A DNA stretch of 63,115 bases from Clostridia bacterium (GCA_017463245.1 JAFTPN010000009.1:1-63115), one strand, 5' to 3'. Positions 20,705 through 29,527 are shown, numbered from the stretch's first letter. Notes: a model not told the origin generated them from the letters alone. Program-made: numbers and translations.

Positions 20705-22053
20705 TGAAGCGTTTGTGCGCCCTGCTGCTGGCATTGGCGCTGCTGTGCGGCACCGCCCTGGCGGAGGAAGCCTGGGTGGCGGAACTGTCCTGGGAGAGCG
20801 ATTCGGCGGGCATGCTGGCCTGTGCTGAGCTGCTTACAGGCGAAAACGGCACCAAGGCAACATCCTTTGCGGAATCCCTGGCAGAGCTGCTGGACAGCCT
20901 GCGGATCGACGTGCGGGCGCAGGAGGGCGGTGCCTATCTTGGCCTGTCCATGAAGGACGCGGTGCTGATGGACATGACCAGCATCAGCGACTGGCAGGAG
21001 GCGAAGATCCTCTCCAACCTGATGCCGGGGCATTACATCCACGCCACCATCAGCCCAGAGGAAGCTGCGGCCAATCAGGCTGCCTATGAAAAGCTGCTGG
21101 CGCTGGACACCGAGGCTTTCGCCAATGAGTTTACGGCTTTGCTTGCGGCCTGGCTCGATGCGCTGCCGGGCACGGAGGAGAAGGGCTATTTCATGGGCGA
21201 CGCCTATGATGGCGGTGTGCGCCGCGTGACCCGCAGCTTTGACGATGCGCTGGTGGCGCAGTTGGTAGAGCAGCTGATCGACACGGCCAACGCCTGGGGC
21301 ATCGATGATGCGCTGGTGGCGGCCTATCTGGGCGTGGACGGCGCTTTTGAGGCCCTGAAGGGCTGGAACCGTGAGCTGGCCGAAGAAAACCGCTTTGCCT
21401 ATGTGCTGCACGATGTGTACGGCATTGATGGCCGCTATGTGGGTTCCTCGCTGGTGGTGCAGGAAAACGGCGCGCAGGTGATGACCCTGTCCCATGGCGT
21501 GGCGTCCAATGGCCACCGCCTGGTGTGGGGTTATGGCCTGAACGGCGTGAATTACTACGTGCAGGCCGACCTGCTGCAAGCCGAAGCGGAAGAGACGAAG
21601 GAGTTCTCGCTGATGCTGCTGGAGGACACCGCGCACCTGGGCTTCCGCAGCGTGGAGCAAATGGACGAGGCGGTGCGGCTGTGGATCTCCGGCGTGGCTG
21701 GCCAGCAGAACGGAGCCGCCTATGCCGATGTGGAATTGCTGAATCCCGATGCTCCCTTTGCGCTGACCCGCTATGTGCTGGAAGGCGATGTGCAGCCGGA
21801 AGTCAGCGAATTTACGCTGACGATGCAGGCGTATCTGGGTGACGAGGACTATGTGCCCCTGGGCAAGCTGAGGCTGATCACGGTGCAAACCGAGCCTGTG
21901 ACCTGGCAGACCGATGGCCTGACGGCCATGGATGCTGATTCGGCCGAGGATGCCCAGGTGCTGGACGAGCTGATCGAGGAATCCATTCAGGAGATGGCGC
22001 TGACGCTGTTCAAGCTGATTCCCACGCCGCTGCTGACCATGTTCATATTCTAA
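20701..22053 (+). CDS. Exported protein of unknown function (third of three)
   Basis: A 450-residue protein with signal peptide MKRLCALLLALALLCGTALA after an initial Met. The mature sequence is acidic with several Ala-rich helices (YEKLLALDTEAFANEFTALL) and beta stretches, and it ends in a hydrophobic helix, LTLFKLIPTPLLTMFIF, immediately at the C-terminus. The C-terminal pattern (acidic helix, then P-x-L-L) resembles the end of the first protein of the trio. No family is recognised. A GACCGGCGATG hairpin follows the stop. Roles in envelope assembly or surface binding are only guesses. Confidence 0.75.
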   Translation: MMKRLCALLLALALLCGTALAEEAWVAELSWESDSAGMLACAELLTGENGTKATSFAESLAELLDSLRIDVRAQEGGAYLGLSMKDAVLMDMTSISDWQEAKILSNLMPGHYIHATISPEEAAANQAAYEKLLALDTEAFANEFTALLAAWLDALPGTEEKGYFMGDAYDGGVRRVTRSFDDALVAQLVEQLIDTANAWGIDDALVAAYLGVDGAFEALKGWNRELAEENRFAYVLHDVYGIDGRYVGSSLVVQENGAQVMTLSHGVASNGHRLVWGYGLNGVNYYVQADLLQAEAEETKEFSLMLLEDTAHLGFRSVEQMDEAVRLWISGVAGQQNGAAYADVELLNPDAPFALTRYVLEGDVQPEVSEFTLTMQAYLGDEDYVPLGKLRLITVQTEPVTWQTDGLTAMDADSAEDAQVLDELIEESIQEMALTLFKLIPTPLLTMFIF

Positions 22054-22057
22054 AAAA

Positions 22058-22089
22058 AGACCGGCGATGTTGATAGCATCGTCGGTCTT
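22058..22089 (+). terminator. Probable terminator after the exported-protein trio
   Basis: AAGACCGGCGATG pairs with CATCGTCGGTCTT (one mismatch, 7-nt loop). The following GGTTTA is only weakly T-rich. Confidence 0.55.
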
Positions 22090-22115
22090 GGTTTATAAAA
22101 ACCATGGAGGTGTCG

Positions 22116-22292
22116 GAGGCGCCGCAGCGCCTCTGACTGTAATCGTATCCGGCGGCTTTGCCGACGGGGCGGGTCTTTTTTCGCTTTGCGAAAAAAGACC
22201 TTACGCGGAGGAACGGCCGTGGACGGCGCTTGCGCCGAACACAGTGACGGAGCGCAATTCCTCAAAAAAGTGGCTCTGCCACTTTTTTGAGG
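22116..22292. repeat. Cluster of five strong hairpins in a convergent intergenic region
   Basis: Stems at 22116-22133 (GAGGCGC/GCGCCTC), 22150-22163 (CGGC/GCCG), 22172-22200 (13-bp perfect stem, 3-nt loop), 22224-22237 (CGGCGC/GCGCCG) and 22260-22292 (15-bp perfect stem, loop TCT). The last has AAAAAAGTGGC/GCCACTTTTTT and can terminate transcription in both directions, including ispDF. The others have no clear role. The cluster resembles dispersed palindromic intergenic repeats, but only this one copy is in the window. Confidence 0.6.
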
Positions 22293-22295
22293 AGG

Positions 22296-23459
22296 TTAGA
22301 TGTCTTGCACCATACATACCGCCTGGGCGCTGATGCCCTCCTCGCGCCCTTCAAAGGCGAGGCGCTCGGTGGTGGTGGCCTTCACGTTAACGCGGTTCAG
22401 GGGCAGCCCCAGGGCGGCGGCCACGTTCTGGCGCATCTGCGGGATGTGGGGCAGCAGCTTGGGCTTTTGCGCCACGATGGTCACGTCCGCATTGGTGACA
22501 CGGTGGTGGTTCTCCGCCAGCAGGGCGACCACGTGCTCCAGCAGCTTCATGGAGGAAATGCCGCGGTAGCGCTCGTCGGTATCGGGGAAGTGCTTGCCGA
22601 TGTCGCCCATGGCGGTGGCGCCCAGCATGGCGTCCATCAGGGCATGGAGCGCCACATCGGCGTCGCTGTGCCCCAACAGACCCAGCGTGTGAGGGATGTT
22701 CACCCCGCATAGGATCAGGTCGCGGCCTTCCACCAGGCGGTGGACATCGTAGCCCTGGCCAACGCGCAGGGCGGGGAAGGCGGGGAGTTCCTGGAGCATT
22801 GCTTCAGCCATGGCGATATCCTCCGGTGTGGTGAGTTTGATGTTGCGGCGGCTGCCCTCGGTGAGCTGCACGGGTTGGCCGAGGCGCTCCACCAGCGAGG
22901 CGTCGTCCGTGCCCTGGAAGCCCTCTGCCTGGGCGGATAAGTGGGCGCGGCGAATGAGATCCACGGTGAAGGCCTGGGGCGTTTGCACAGCGCGGAGGGT
23001 GGCGCGGTCGGGGGTGCCGGTGACCTGCCAGCTTTCGTCCACCTGCTTGATGGTGTCCACCGCAGGAATGGCCGCCACGCCGCTGCCGCAATTCTCCACG
23101 GCCTCCATGGCGCGGCGGATGGTACCCTCGTCCACAAGGCAGCGGGCGCCATCGTGGATCAGCACCTTGTCGGCATCGGCAGGAAGCGCTTGCAGGCCGT
23201 TCCACACGGAATCCTGCCGGGCCGCGCCGCCGGTGACCACATGGAGCTGGCCATCAAACGCGTGGGAGGCCTCCAGAGCCGCCTGTATGGCTTGCTGATC
23301 CTCCTTGCGGGCAACGACCACCATGCCGCTCACAACGCCTGAAAAGGCCCTTGCAGCCCTGCAAATGACGGGTTCCCCCTGGAGCGCCAGCAGCACCTTG
23401 TTGCAGCCGGCACCCATGCGGGCACCGCTGCCTCCGGCCAGTAGGATCACATACCACAT
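22296..23459 (-). CDS. ispDF: Bifunctional IspD/IspF (MEP isoprenoid pathway)
   Basis: A 387-residue fusion. The N-terminal half (about 1-225) is 2-C-methyl-D-erythritol 4-phosphate cytidylyltransferase, with [30 protein letters not shown] and QTPQAF. The C-terminal half (from about 232) is MECDP synthase IspF, with [39 protein letters not shown] and the C-terminal [14 protein letters not shown]. The two enzymes catalyse non-consecutive steps of the pathway and are fused in several bacterial groups. All metal-binding residues (D-x-H, H) are visible. The stop is immediately followed by the 22260-22292 hairpin. Confidence 0.95.
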   Translation of the reverse strand: MWYVILLAGGSGARMGAGCNKVLLALQGEPVICRAARAFSGVVSGMVVVARKEDQQAIQAALEASHAFDGQLHVVTGGAARQDSVWNGLQALPADADKVLIHDGARCLVDEGTIRRAMEAVENCGSGVAAIPAVDTIKQVDESWQVTGTPDRATLRAVQTPQAFTVDLIRRAHLSAQAEGFQGTDDASLVERLGQPVQLTEGSRRNIKLTTPEDIAMAEAMLQELPAFPALRVGQGYDVHRLVEGRDLILCGVNIPHTLGLLGHSDADVALHALMDAMLGATAMGDIGKHFPDTDERYRGISSMKLLEHVVALLAENHHRVTNADVTIVAQKPKLLPHIPQMRQNVAAALGLPLNRVNVKATTTERLAFEGREEGISAQAVCMVQDI

Positions 23460-23474
23460 GGTTCACGCCTCCTG

Positions 23475-23747
23475 TCAGTTGCGCTCGGCGGCCACGCCTT
23501 CATCCTCCTGCAGGATGCGGTACATTTCGCCGGCGTTTTCCTTGCGCACGGTTTCGGCCACGGCCAGGATCTCATAATGCCCATAGCGTTCGCCGAAGCG
23601 GATGGTCATTTTGTCGCCCACCTTCACCTCGGCACCGGGCTTGGCCACCTTGCCGTTCAGGGTCACGCGGCCGCCGGAGCAGGCCTCGTTGGCCACGGTG
23701 CGGCGCTTGATGATGCGGGAGACCTTCAGATATTTGTCCAGTCGCAT
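23475..23747 (-). CDS. rqcP: S4-domain RNA-binding protein (RqcP/YabO type)
   Basis: A 90-residue protein with an N-terminal S4 domain: MRLDKYLKVSRIIKRRTVAN, then GGRVTLNGKVAKPGAEVKVGD. It matches the YabO/RqcP group, which binds 23S rRNA and tRNA on obstructed 50S subunits during ribosome-associated quality control. The B. subtilis neighbourhood spoVT-yabM-yabN-yabO is reproduced here, with hup inserted between yabN and yabO. AGGAGG lies before the start. It has about ten more C-terminal residues than typical homologues. The spacing to ispDF is 15 bases, so they are probably co-transcribed. Confidence 0.88.
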   Translation of the reverse strand: MRLDKYLKVSRIIKRRTVANEACSGGRVTLNGKVAKPGAEVKVGDKMTIRFGERYGHYEILAVAETVRKENAGEMYRILQEDEGVAAERN

Positions 23748-23783
23748 AAATAGCCTCCTGAATAGGGGATGGATAGAAGAAAA

Positions 23784-23805
23784 GCCCGCAGGCGAACCCG
23801 CGGGC
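23784..23805 (-). terminator. Terminator of hup
   Basis: Read leftwards, GCCCGC and GCGGGC form a stem around a 10-nt loop, followed by TTTTCTTC, 18 bases after the hup stop. Confidence 0.8.
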
Positions 23806-23823
23806 GCATGTCCATGCAAAGGC

Positions 23824-24099
23824 TTACTTGTTGACGGAGTCCTTCAGAGCCTTGCCAGCCTTGAAGACGGGAGCCTTGGAGGCTTCGATCTTGATTTCCT
23901 CGCCGGTGCGGGGGTTGCGGGCGGTGCGGGCGGGGCGAGCCTTCACTTCGAAGGAGCCGAAGCCAACGATCTGCACCTTTTCTTCCTTAGCCAGGGACTC
24001 GGTGATCACGTCAACGAAAGCGTTCAGAGCCTTCTCGGCATCCTTCTTGGCAAAGCCGGTCTTGGCGGCCAGGGCAGCGGTCAGTTCAGTCTTGTTCAT
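23824..24099 (-). CDS. hup: DNA-binding protein HU
   Basis: A 91-residue histone-like protein that bends and compacts DNA as a dimer. MNKTELTAALAAKTGFAKKD opens the helical base, VGFGSFEVKARPARTARNPRTGEEI (quoted in part) is the conserved beta arm with the intercalating proline region, and KAPVFKAGKALKDSV closes the fold. Length is that of the family. GGAGGAAATACCC precedes the ATG. The leader contains a short palindrome (CCATGCC/GGCATGG near 24123-24139) that could be an autoregulatory site. It probably has its own transcript because a terminator follows it directly. Confidence 0.97.
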   Translation of the reverse strand: MNKTELTAALAAKTGFAKKDAEKALNAFVDVITESLAKEEKVQIVGFGSFEVKARPARTARNPRTGEEIKIEASKAPVFKAGKALKDSVNK

Positions 24100-24199
24100 G
24101 GGTATTTCCTCCTTGTAATGTTCCATGCCAGGGCATGGGAAGAATATCAGGACGGATGTCCTTGATCGCGGCGGGTTAATTGTTTGCCCGCAAAAGGGG

Positions 24200-25669
24200 T
24201 CAATCTCCGCAACTGTTATGCTGCATGGTTTTGACCTGATTCCAGTATACATCCATTTCGCTCAAAGTCAAGCCCTCCAACGATTTTCCGGCAGAAATTA
24301 TCAGATTTTCCATGGCTGTGAAGCGCGAAATGAACTTTTCGGTGGCATTTTTCAGCAATTCTTCGGCGTCAAGGCCGCAAAGGCGGGTGACATTGACGCA
24401 GGAGAAGAGCAGATCGCCCAGTTCTTCGGCCGGATCGCGGCTGGCAGCAAGCTCGGCTTTGACCTCGTCGGCCTCCTCGTGGATCTTGGGCAGAGCCTCC
24501 AGGGCGGTGTCCCAGTCGAAGCCCACGTTGGCGGCCTTCTTCTGCACCTTGTGGGCGCGCATCAGGGCAGGGAGTCCCTTTGAAACGTCCGCCAGCACCG
24601 AGGCCTGGGAGGTCAGGCCCTTTTCTGCTTTTTTCAGCTTCTCCCAATTGGCAGAAACCTCATCGGCGGTGGCGCACTTGTCGGTGCCGAAAATGTGGGC
24701 GTGGCGGTAGATCATCTTGCGGCAGATGTTGCTGGTCACGTCGCTGATGGTGAAGTCGCCGTGGCTCTTGCCCACATTGGCGTGGAACACCACCTGCAGC
24801 AGCACATCGCCCAATTCATCGGCCAGGTGGTCGATGTCGCCTTCGTCGATGGTGCCAACGGCCTCGTAGGCTTCTTCGATAAGGTACTTCCGCAGGCTCT
24901 CGTGGGTCTGCTCCCGATCCCAGGGGCAGCCGTTGTCGCCCCGGAGAATGTCGAGAATCTCCACCAGGTCGGCAAAGCAGAAGCGCTGGCGGGCAGCCAT
25001 GGGCGCGGCGGGGATGTACACCGCTACGGTGTGGTCGTAGCTGCGCTGGCGATCCAGCTCCATCAGCGGGATGGTCGCAGCCTTGCGGTGGCTCTTCACC
25101 GTGGAGGGGAAGAGGGTGACGGGCATTTCGTCGTCGTAAAGGTCGGTGAGCCAGAGCTTCACCATGCCAGCCAGCACGGGGGAGTCGATCTCTGTGATCA
25201 AAAGGGGCAGGCGGGGGTCATGCTGGGCACTCTCGCAGTTCGTGGCGGGGAGGATGCGCAGACCGGAGGTGTGCACCTGGGCTTCCGGCAGGGCGCTGAG
25301 GTGGGCATCGGCCAGGGACAGGCCAGCCAGGCGAGTGAGCTTGGCCTCCTGGGGCATGACGGCGGACAGCGCGGCCACAGACCCATCGGTGGTGGCATCC
25401 ATGACGGCGTAGGTCACAGGGGCGGCTTCGGCCATGCGCCACAGCTTGCGGGCGATGGCGGCGTGCAACTCGTCGAAATCCCAGAATTCGTCATAGAGGG
25501 CGTCCATGGTGGTGAAGGGGATGTTCTGCTCCATCAGCCAGGCGGCCACGCCGTGCTGCTCGGTGCGGAGCACAAGCTGTTTGGCGCTGCGCAGGGCATC
25601 GGCGGTTTGCAGCGTGAGCAGCTGCGGATCGCCGGGTCCAAGGGAAACAACGGTGATAGTGGGCTTCAT
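24200..25669 (-). CDS. mazG: YabN-type protein: tetrapyrrole methylase-like domain fused to MazG pyrophosphohydrolase
   Basis: A 489-residue fusion. Residues 1-220 resemble an SAM-dependent tetrapyrrole methylase (VVSLGPGDPQLLTLQTADAL at the start). Residues about 235-480 are a tandem MazG nucleoside triphosphate pyrophosphohydrolase: CPWDREQTHESLRKYLIEEAYE (quoted in part) and DELGDVLLQVVFHA give the E-x-x-E...E-x-x-D metal sites, repeated as EEADEVKAEL and EELGDLLFSCVNV. This is the YabN architecture of Firmicutes, which lies next to spoVT and yabM, as here. MazG proteins hydrolyse non-canonical or stress nucleotides. The role of the methylase domain is unknown. Confidence 0.93.
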   Translation of the reverse strand: MKPTITVVSLGPGDPQLLTLQTADALRSAKQLVLRTEQHGVAAWLMEQNIPFTTMDALYDEFWDFDELHAAIARKLWRMAEAAPVTYAVMDATTDGSVAALSAVMPQEAKLTRLAGLSLADAHLSALPEAQVHTSGLRILPATNCESAQHDPRLPLLITEIDSPVLAGMVKLWLTDLYDDEMPVTLFPSTVKSHRKAATIPLMELDRQRSYDHTVAVYIPAAPMAARQRFCFADLVEILDILRGDNGCPWDREQTHESLRKYLIEEAYEAVGTIDEGDIDHLADELGDVLLQVVFHANVGKSHGDFTISDVTSNICRKMIYRHAHIFGTDKCATADEVSANWEKLKKAEKGLTSQASVLADVSKGLPALMRAHKVQKKAANVGFDWDTALEALPKIHEEADEVKAELAASRDPAEELGDLLFSCVNVTRLCGLDAEELLKNATEKFISRFTAMENLIISAGKSLEGLTLSEMDVYWNQVKTMQHNSCGD

Positions 25670-25680
25670 TGGTGGTCACC

Positions 25681-27252
25681 TCAGGCTTTCTTCTTGCGCT
25701 TGAAGGCGCGGAAATCGTTGACGGAAACGGCCTTCACCGCCAGGGCAACGGCGATGTAGACCGCCACGCCGATGGCGATCTCCGCAATGGTCAGCAGGCG
25801 ATGGGTGGGCAGCAGCTCACGCAGGGCAAAGACAACGATGCCCATGGCGGCGGTGGCGATGCCGGGACGCACCACCCAGCCCATCCAGTTGAATTTCATC
25901 TTGCCGTATTTCAGCACGAAATACAAATTGGGAATCATGGACACGGAATAGCACACGATGGACGCGATGGGCGCGCCATGGATGTTGATGCTGGGGATGC
26001 CCACCAGAATGTAGTTCAGAGCGATTTTGCAGGCCACGCCGGCAATGAGCGTATACATGGGGATGCGCTGCTTGTGCAGGCCCTGCAGAATGGAGCTGGT
26101 GGCCTGCACCACCGTGAACAGCACCACCGTGAGGCTGGACATGGAGAGCAGCTGGCTGGAGACTTGCAGCTCGGCGGCGGTGAGGGTCTCCTGATAGAAA
26201 AAGGAAATGATGGGCTTGCTCAGCAGGCTCATGCCGACGGAGCAGGGCAGGCCGATGAGAAAGGCAAAGCGCAGCCCCAGGTCGCTCTGGCGGGCAATGC
26301 CGTCATAATCCTCCAGGGCTTTGGCAGCGGAAATGGCGGGCACCAGGCTCATGGAAATGGACAGCGCCAGGGCGGTGGGAACGTTGATCAGGCGGATCAC
26401 CATGCCGGTGAACAGGCCGTACAGCGGGCGGGCCTGCTCGCGAGCGATGCCAGCATCCATCAGGCGGGAAATGAGCATGGTGGAGTCCACAAACTGCGCC
26501 AGAGGCACGATGCAGGCGCTGATGGTGATGGGGATGGAAATGGCCATCAGCCGCTTGCCAAGGGTGGTGGCGGCCAGGGGCGCTTCATCAGAAAGCTGGG
26601 GAATGCTGCTGAAGGCAGCGCTGCGGCGGAAGTAGAGGATGATCATATACAGGAGCGCCAGAGCTTCCACAATGGTGATGCCCAGCAGCGCTCCGGCAGC
26701 GCCGTGCGCCATGCTGATGCTGCTGCCCATGTACGCCAAGGGCAGGGACACAAACACCTTGCCCACCTGCTCGATCAGCTGGCTGATGGCAGTGGGCACC
26801 ATGTTCTGCTGCCCCTGCATAAAGCCGCGGAAGGCGGAGAGCACGCACACCAGCGCCACGCAGGGGGCAATGACCTGGAAGCCAAGCTGCGCCTGGGGTT
26901 CATCCACCAGAATGGTGAGCTGATGGCTGCCGATGAGCATCACCAGCGTGCAGATGCAGCCCAGGGCGGCCAGCATCCACAGCGCCACGCGGAACACACG
27001 GCGGGCGTTGCGGGGGTCGTCCTTGGCCAGAGCGTGGGACACCATGCGGGAAATGGCCACCGGCAGGCCGGCGGAGGAGACGGTCAACAGAAGATTATAG
27101 GTGGGAAAGACGGACTGGAAAATGCCCAGGCCGTCGGTGCCGATGAGCCAGGTGAGGGGGATGCTGAACAGCACGCCCACCAGCTTGCAGATGATGCCAG
27201 TCATGCCCAGGACGGTCATGCCGCCCACAATGGACTTGGTTTGCTTTGCCAT
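25681..27252 (-). CDS. Lipid II / polysaccharide flippase, MurJ-SpoVB-YabM family
   Basis: A 523-residue membrane protein with about fourteen hydrophobic helices of the MOP/MATE superfamily. It starts GGMTVLGMTGIICKLVGVLF and has the family's PTYNLLLTVSSAGLPVAIS, FRGFMQGQQNMVPTAISQLIEQ and FIIGLP-like segments, with a basic C-terminus (FRAFKRKKKA). In B. subtilis yabM follows spoVT, and the same order holds here across the inserted element's left end. Relatives export lipid-linked peptidoglycan precursors for wall or spore cortex. MAKQTKS was taken as the start because AAGGAAG precedes it. Confidence 0.9.
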   Translation of the reverse strand: MAKQTKSIVGGMTVLGMTGIICKLVGVLFSIPLTWLIGTDGLGIFQSVFPTYNLLLTVSSAGLPVAISRMVSHALAKDDPRNARRVFRVALWMLAALGCICTLVMLIGSHQLTILVDEPQAQLGFQVIAPCVALVCVLSAFRGFMQGQQNMVPTAISQLIEQVGKVFVSLPLAYMGSSISMAHGAAGALLGITIVEALALLYMIILYFRRSAAFSSIPQLSDEAPLAATTLGKRLMAISIPITISACIVPLAQFVDSTMLISRLMDAGIAREQARPLYGLFTGMVIRLINVPTALALSISMSLVPAISAAKALEDYDGIARQSDLGLRFAFLIGLPCSVGMSLLSKPIISFFYQETLTAAELQVSSQLLSMSSLTVVLFTVVQATSSILQGLHKQRIPMYTLIAGVACKIALNYILVGIPSINIHGAPIASIVCYSVSMIPNLYFVLKYGKMKFNWMGWVVRPGIATAAMGIVVFALRELLPTHRLLTIAEIAIGVAVYIAVALAVKAVSVNDFRAFKRKKKA

Positions 27253-27292
27253 ACGATCTTCCTTTGCTTGAGGAAATAATGGTTCAGCTTCT

Positions 27293-27321
27293 ATTATACC
27301 CCCAATGGAGGTGCGGCACAA
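27293..27321 (-). promoter_or_regulatory. Sigma-A type promoter of the flippase-mazG genes
   Basis: Read leftwards: TTGTGC, 17 bases, TATAAT. It lies between the spoVT terminator and the flippase start, so these genes do not depend on spoVT transcription. Confidence 0.65.
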
Positions 27322-27323
27322 GC

Positions 27324-27357
27324 AAAAAATGACCTCCGCGGCAATTTGCGGAGGTCA
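27324..27357 (-). terminator. Terminator at the end of spoVT
   Basis: Read leftwards, TGACCTCCGC and GCGGAGGTCA form a 10-bp stem with an 8-nt loop, followed by a T6 run. It starts 5 bases after the stop codon shared by the recombinase fusion and the original spoVT. Confidence 0.9.
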
Positions 27358-27361
27358 CGGC

Positions 27362-27826
27362 TTATTGTTCCATCTGTCGGCCAACGATGCCAGCGGCGGT
27401 CTCGGCCACCTTGAGCTCCGTGTCGCCCATGCGGGCGCCCTGCTCGCGGCTGAGGAGCAGCACAGCACCAATGGCCTCGCCATCGGCAATGATGGGGGAA
27501 AGCACCTGGGCGGTGTAGCCCTGGGCGTCTTCCTCGTTGGTGATGGCCACGGTTTTGCCGCCCAGGTTGCGGTTGATGGCCACCGTCTGCCGATTGGCAA
27601 TAGCGGTTTCCAGGTCGTGGCTGATGGGCTTGTCCCAGAGCTCCTTCTTGCTCACGCCGCTGGCGGCTACCACCTGGTCGCGATCGACGATGCAGGCAAT
27701 ATGCCCCAGGGAGCGGAAGAGGGACTCGGTGTAGTCCTTGGCGAAGGATTGCATCTCGCCGATGGGGGAATACTTTTTCAGAATGACTTCGCCGTCGCGG
27801 TCGGTATAGATCTCCAGCGGGTCGCC
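27362..27826 (-). pseudogene. spoVT: spoVT 3' part (GAF domain), separated from its 5' part by the element
   Basis: Residues from GDPLEIYTDRDGEVILKKYS to GRQMEQ match SpoVT from residue 31 to the end. They include IACIVDRDQVVAASGVSKKEL and the C-terminal VAETAAGIVGRQMEQ of the GAF domain. The 5' part lies about 20 kb away at 47734-47824. Joining the two at the 9-bp core gives a 184-residue protein, close to the 178 residues of B. subtilis SpoVT. The following genes (yabM, yabN, yabO types) confirm the locus. In the present state this part is translated only as the tail of the recombinase. Confidence 0.92.
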
Positions 27827-29527
27827 GTCACTGATAACATGGACATCGAAAACCTTGTCCTTCTGATTGCGGGCAGATTGGACAATACGGCAGTTCAAGT
27901 TCTCGATGCCCTGATTAAAATTTACGGTGTCCTCCATGGCTTCCGTGCGGATGAGGGTGTCGATGTCAGCTTGCAGCTGGATTTCCAGATGGTTCTCATA
28001 TACATGGATGCGCTGGATGATCAGTTCCAGATCGGTGCGGTCCAGCTTTTCTTTTTCAAGGATATCCTTGAAAACATCGATGGCGGTTTTCGCTGTGCGG
28101 TTCACCTGAATGATGGTGTTGCGCTTGTCGGACAGCATCTGAATCTGCTTTTCAAGGCCGTCGATCTTGCGCAGCAGGTCTTCTTCCATTTCGTCGTAGG
28201 TGGCATCCAGCGCCGCTTCCTGATCCGGGTGCTTCATGATGTCCCTGATGCGTTGGCGCTTGGTAACCTTCAGTTCTTCCTTCAGCTCGTCCTGAAGCTT
28301 GGCCAAATTGTCGGCGGAGATTTCCGTTTCGGCGATATCGTCCGTTTCGCTGGCAAGGTCGGCGTTGAGCCTGTCCAGCATGGCCGAAGAAGAATCCATC
28401 ACCTTCCGCACGTAGATTTTCAGCAGCTCGTCCAGCTTATCCACACGGATGTGATGGCTACTACAGCCCTTGGTGCCCCGGCGGTGGTAGGTGCCGCAGG
28501 TGTACGCGGGCTGCAGGTCGCTGCGGCTCATGGCAAACATGGGGCTGCCGCAATCGCCGCAAGTGAGGAAGCCGGAGTAGAAGTTGTCGTTCTTCTTCAC
28601 GCCCCGGTAATGGCTGGTGGAGCGTTTTTCCCGTAGGGCTTTCGCCATGGCGAAGGTGCGATAGGAGATGATCTCCTGATGGTGATTCTCGATGACGATG
28701 TGCTCGTTGGCATCCAGCTTCACATCCTTGCCGTTGATCTTGGCGCGGGTGTATTTGCGCTGACGGAAGGTGCCGATGTAGAAGTCGTTTTCCAGAATGC
28801 CCTGAATGGATGCGATAGCCCAAACGCGCTTGACTTCCCGCTTGCTCTCGCCGCCCTCGGCCTCTTTGCGCATCTGCTCGCTCATGCGCGGCGTGGGAAT
28901 GCCTTCGTCCGTCAGGTGGTTGGCGATCTTCTTGTAGCCCCAACCTTGCTCGATGTACAGCTTGTAAATCTGCCGTACGATCTCCGCTTCTGTAGGGACG
29001 ATCTCAAACTCTTTCTGCTTATTGACGATGTAGCCATACGGCGCGGCGCAGATCCATTCCCCCTCCTGCTGGCGGTGCTTGATGACGTTCTTCACCTTGC
29101 GGGAGGTGTCGGTGACGGGCATTTCGTTGATGAGGAACTGGAACTGAATCTTCAGCCAGTCGTTATCGTTGGGATAGTCCACGTTTTCTCCGATTGAAAT
29201 AATGCGGACTTTGTTATCACGCAGATCTTCCAGCTCCACCAGACCACGGCTGTTCCGGCGGGAAAAACGGGAAAAGTCCTTGACGATCAAAATTTTGTAG
29301 GTGCGATCCATCAGGCCTTTGCGCATGACTTGGTAGCCTTCCCGCTGCTCAAAAGTATAACCACTGCGGTCACGATCTTCAAAAAAGGTCAGCGTGCTGC
29401 CGGGAAAACGTTCTTTCACGTATTCCTCGATAATGGCCTTCTGGTTTTCGATGGATATGTTATCACGATCCAGCTCGTCATCTACGGAAATACGGGCATA
29501 GCCGGCAATGTTAAAGGTTTCGGTCAA
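27362..29527 (-). CDS. Large serine recombinase fused in frame to the SpoVT GAF domain
   Basis: A 721-residue chimera created by integration. Residues 1-570 are a large serine integrase: the resolvase domain has YARISVDDELDRDNISIENQ (catalytic Ser in the first segment) and FSRFSRRNSRG, the recombinase domain has GYIVNKQKEFEIVPTEAEIV, the zinc ribbon has TCGDCGSPM...YTCGTYHRRG, and a coiled coil follows. At the att core (codons 568-570, GDP) the frame passes into SpoVT: LEIYTDRDGEVILKKYSPIG and ending VAETAAGIVGRQMEQ, the GAF domain of the sporulation regulator. TTG was chosen as start because GGAGG lies eight bases upstream. In the excised circle it would instead end in a 24-residue tail now found at 47651-47725. 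Confidence 0.93.
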   Translation of the reverse strand: MTETFNIAGYARISVDDELDRDNISIENQKAIIEEYVKERFPGSTLTFFEDRDRSGYTFEQREGYQVMRKGLMDRTYKILIVKDFSRFSRRNSRGLVELEDLRDNKVRIISIGENVDYPNDNDWLKIQFQFLINEMPVTDTSRKVKNVIKHRQQEGEWICAAPYGYIVNKQKEFEIVPTEAEIVRQIYKLYIEQGWGYKKIANHLTDEGIPTPRMSEQMRKEAEGGESKREVKRVWAIASIQGILENDFYIGTFRQRKYTRAKINGKDVKLDANEHIVIENHHQEIISYRTFAMAKALREKRSTSHYRGVKKNDNFYSGFLTCGDCGSPMFAMSRSDLQPAYTCGTYHRRGTKGCSSHHIRVDKLDELLKIYVRKVMDSSSAMLDRLNADLASETDDIAETEISADNLAKLQDELKEELKVTKRQRIRDIMKHPDQEAALDATYDEMEEDLLRKIDGLEKQIQMLSDKRNTIIQVNRTAKTAIDVFKDILEKEKLDRTDLELIIQRIHVYENHLEIQLQADIDTLIRTEAMEDTVNFNQGIENLNCRIVQSARNQKDKVFDVHVISDGDPLEIYTDRDGEVILKKYSPIGEMQSFAKDYTESLFRSLGHIACIVDRDQVVAASGVSKKELWDKPISHDLETAIANRQTVAINRNLGGKTVAITNEEDAQGYTAQVLSPIIADGEAIGAVLLLSREQGARMGDTELKVAETAAGIVGRQMEQ
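27818..27839. other. Left attachment site (core plus inner arm)
   Basis: The core CGGGTCGCC (27818-27826) is repeated exactly at 47726-47734. The inner arm GTCACTGATAACA (27827-27839) is the inverted partner, with one mismatch, of TGTTATCTGTGAC at the right end (47714-47726). Confidence 0.88.

Noticed and set aside
22172-22200. The 13-bp hairpin as a terminator
   Set aside because: Its T-run is in the 5' arm and its A-run in the 3' arm, so neither strand gives a hairpin followed by T residues.
27362-27826. The GAF domain as a native part of the serine recombinase
   Set aside because: It matches SpoVT through to its last residues, uses the spoVT terminator, and its missing N-terminus is at the other end of the element beside an identical core.
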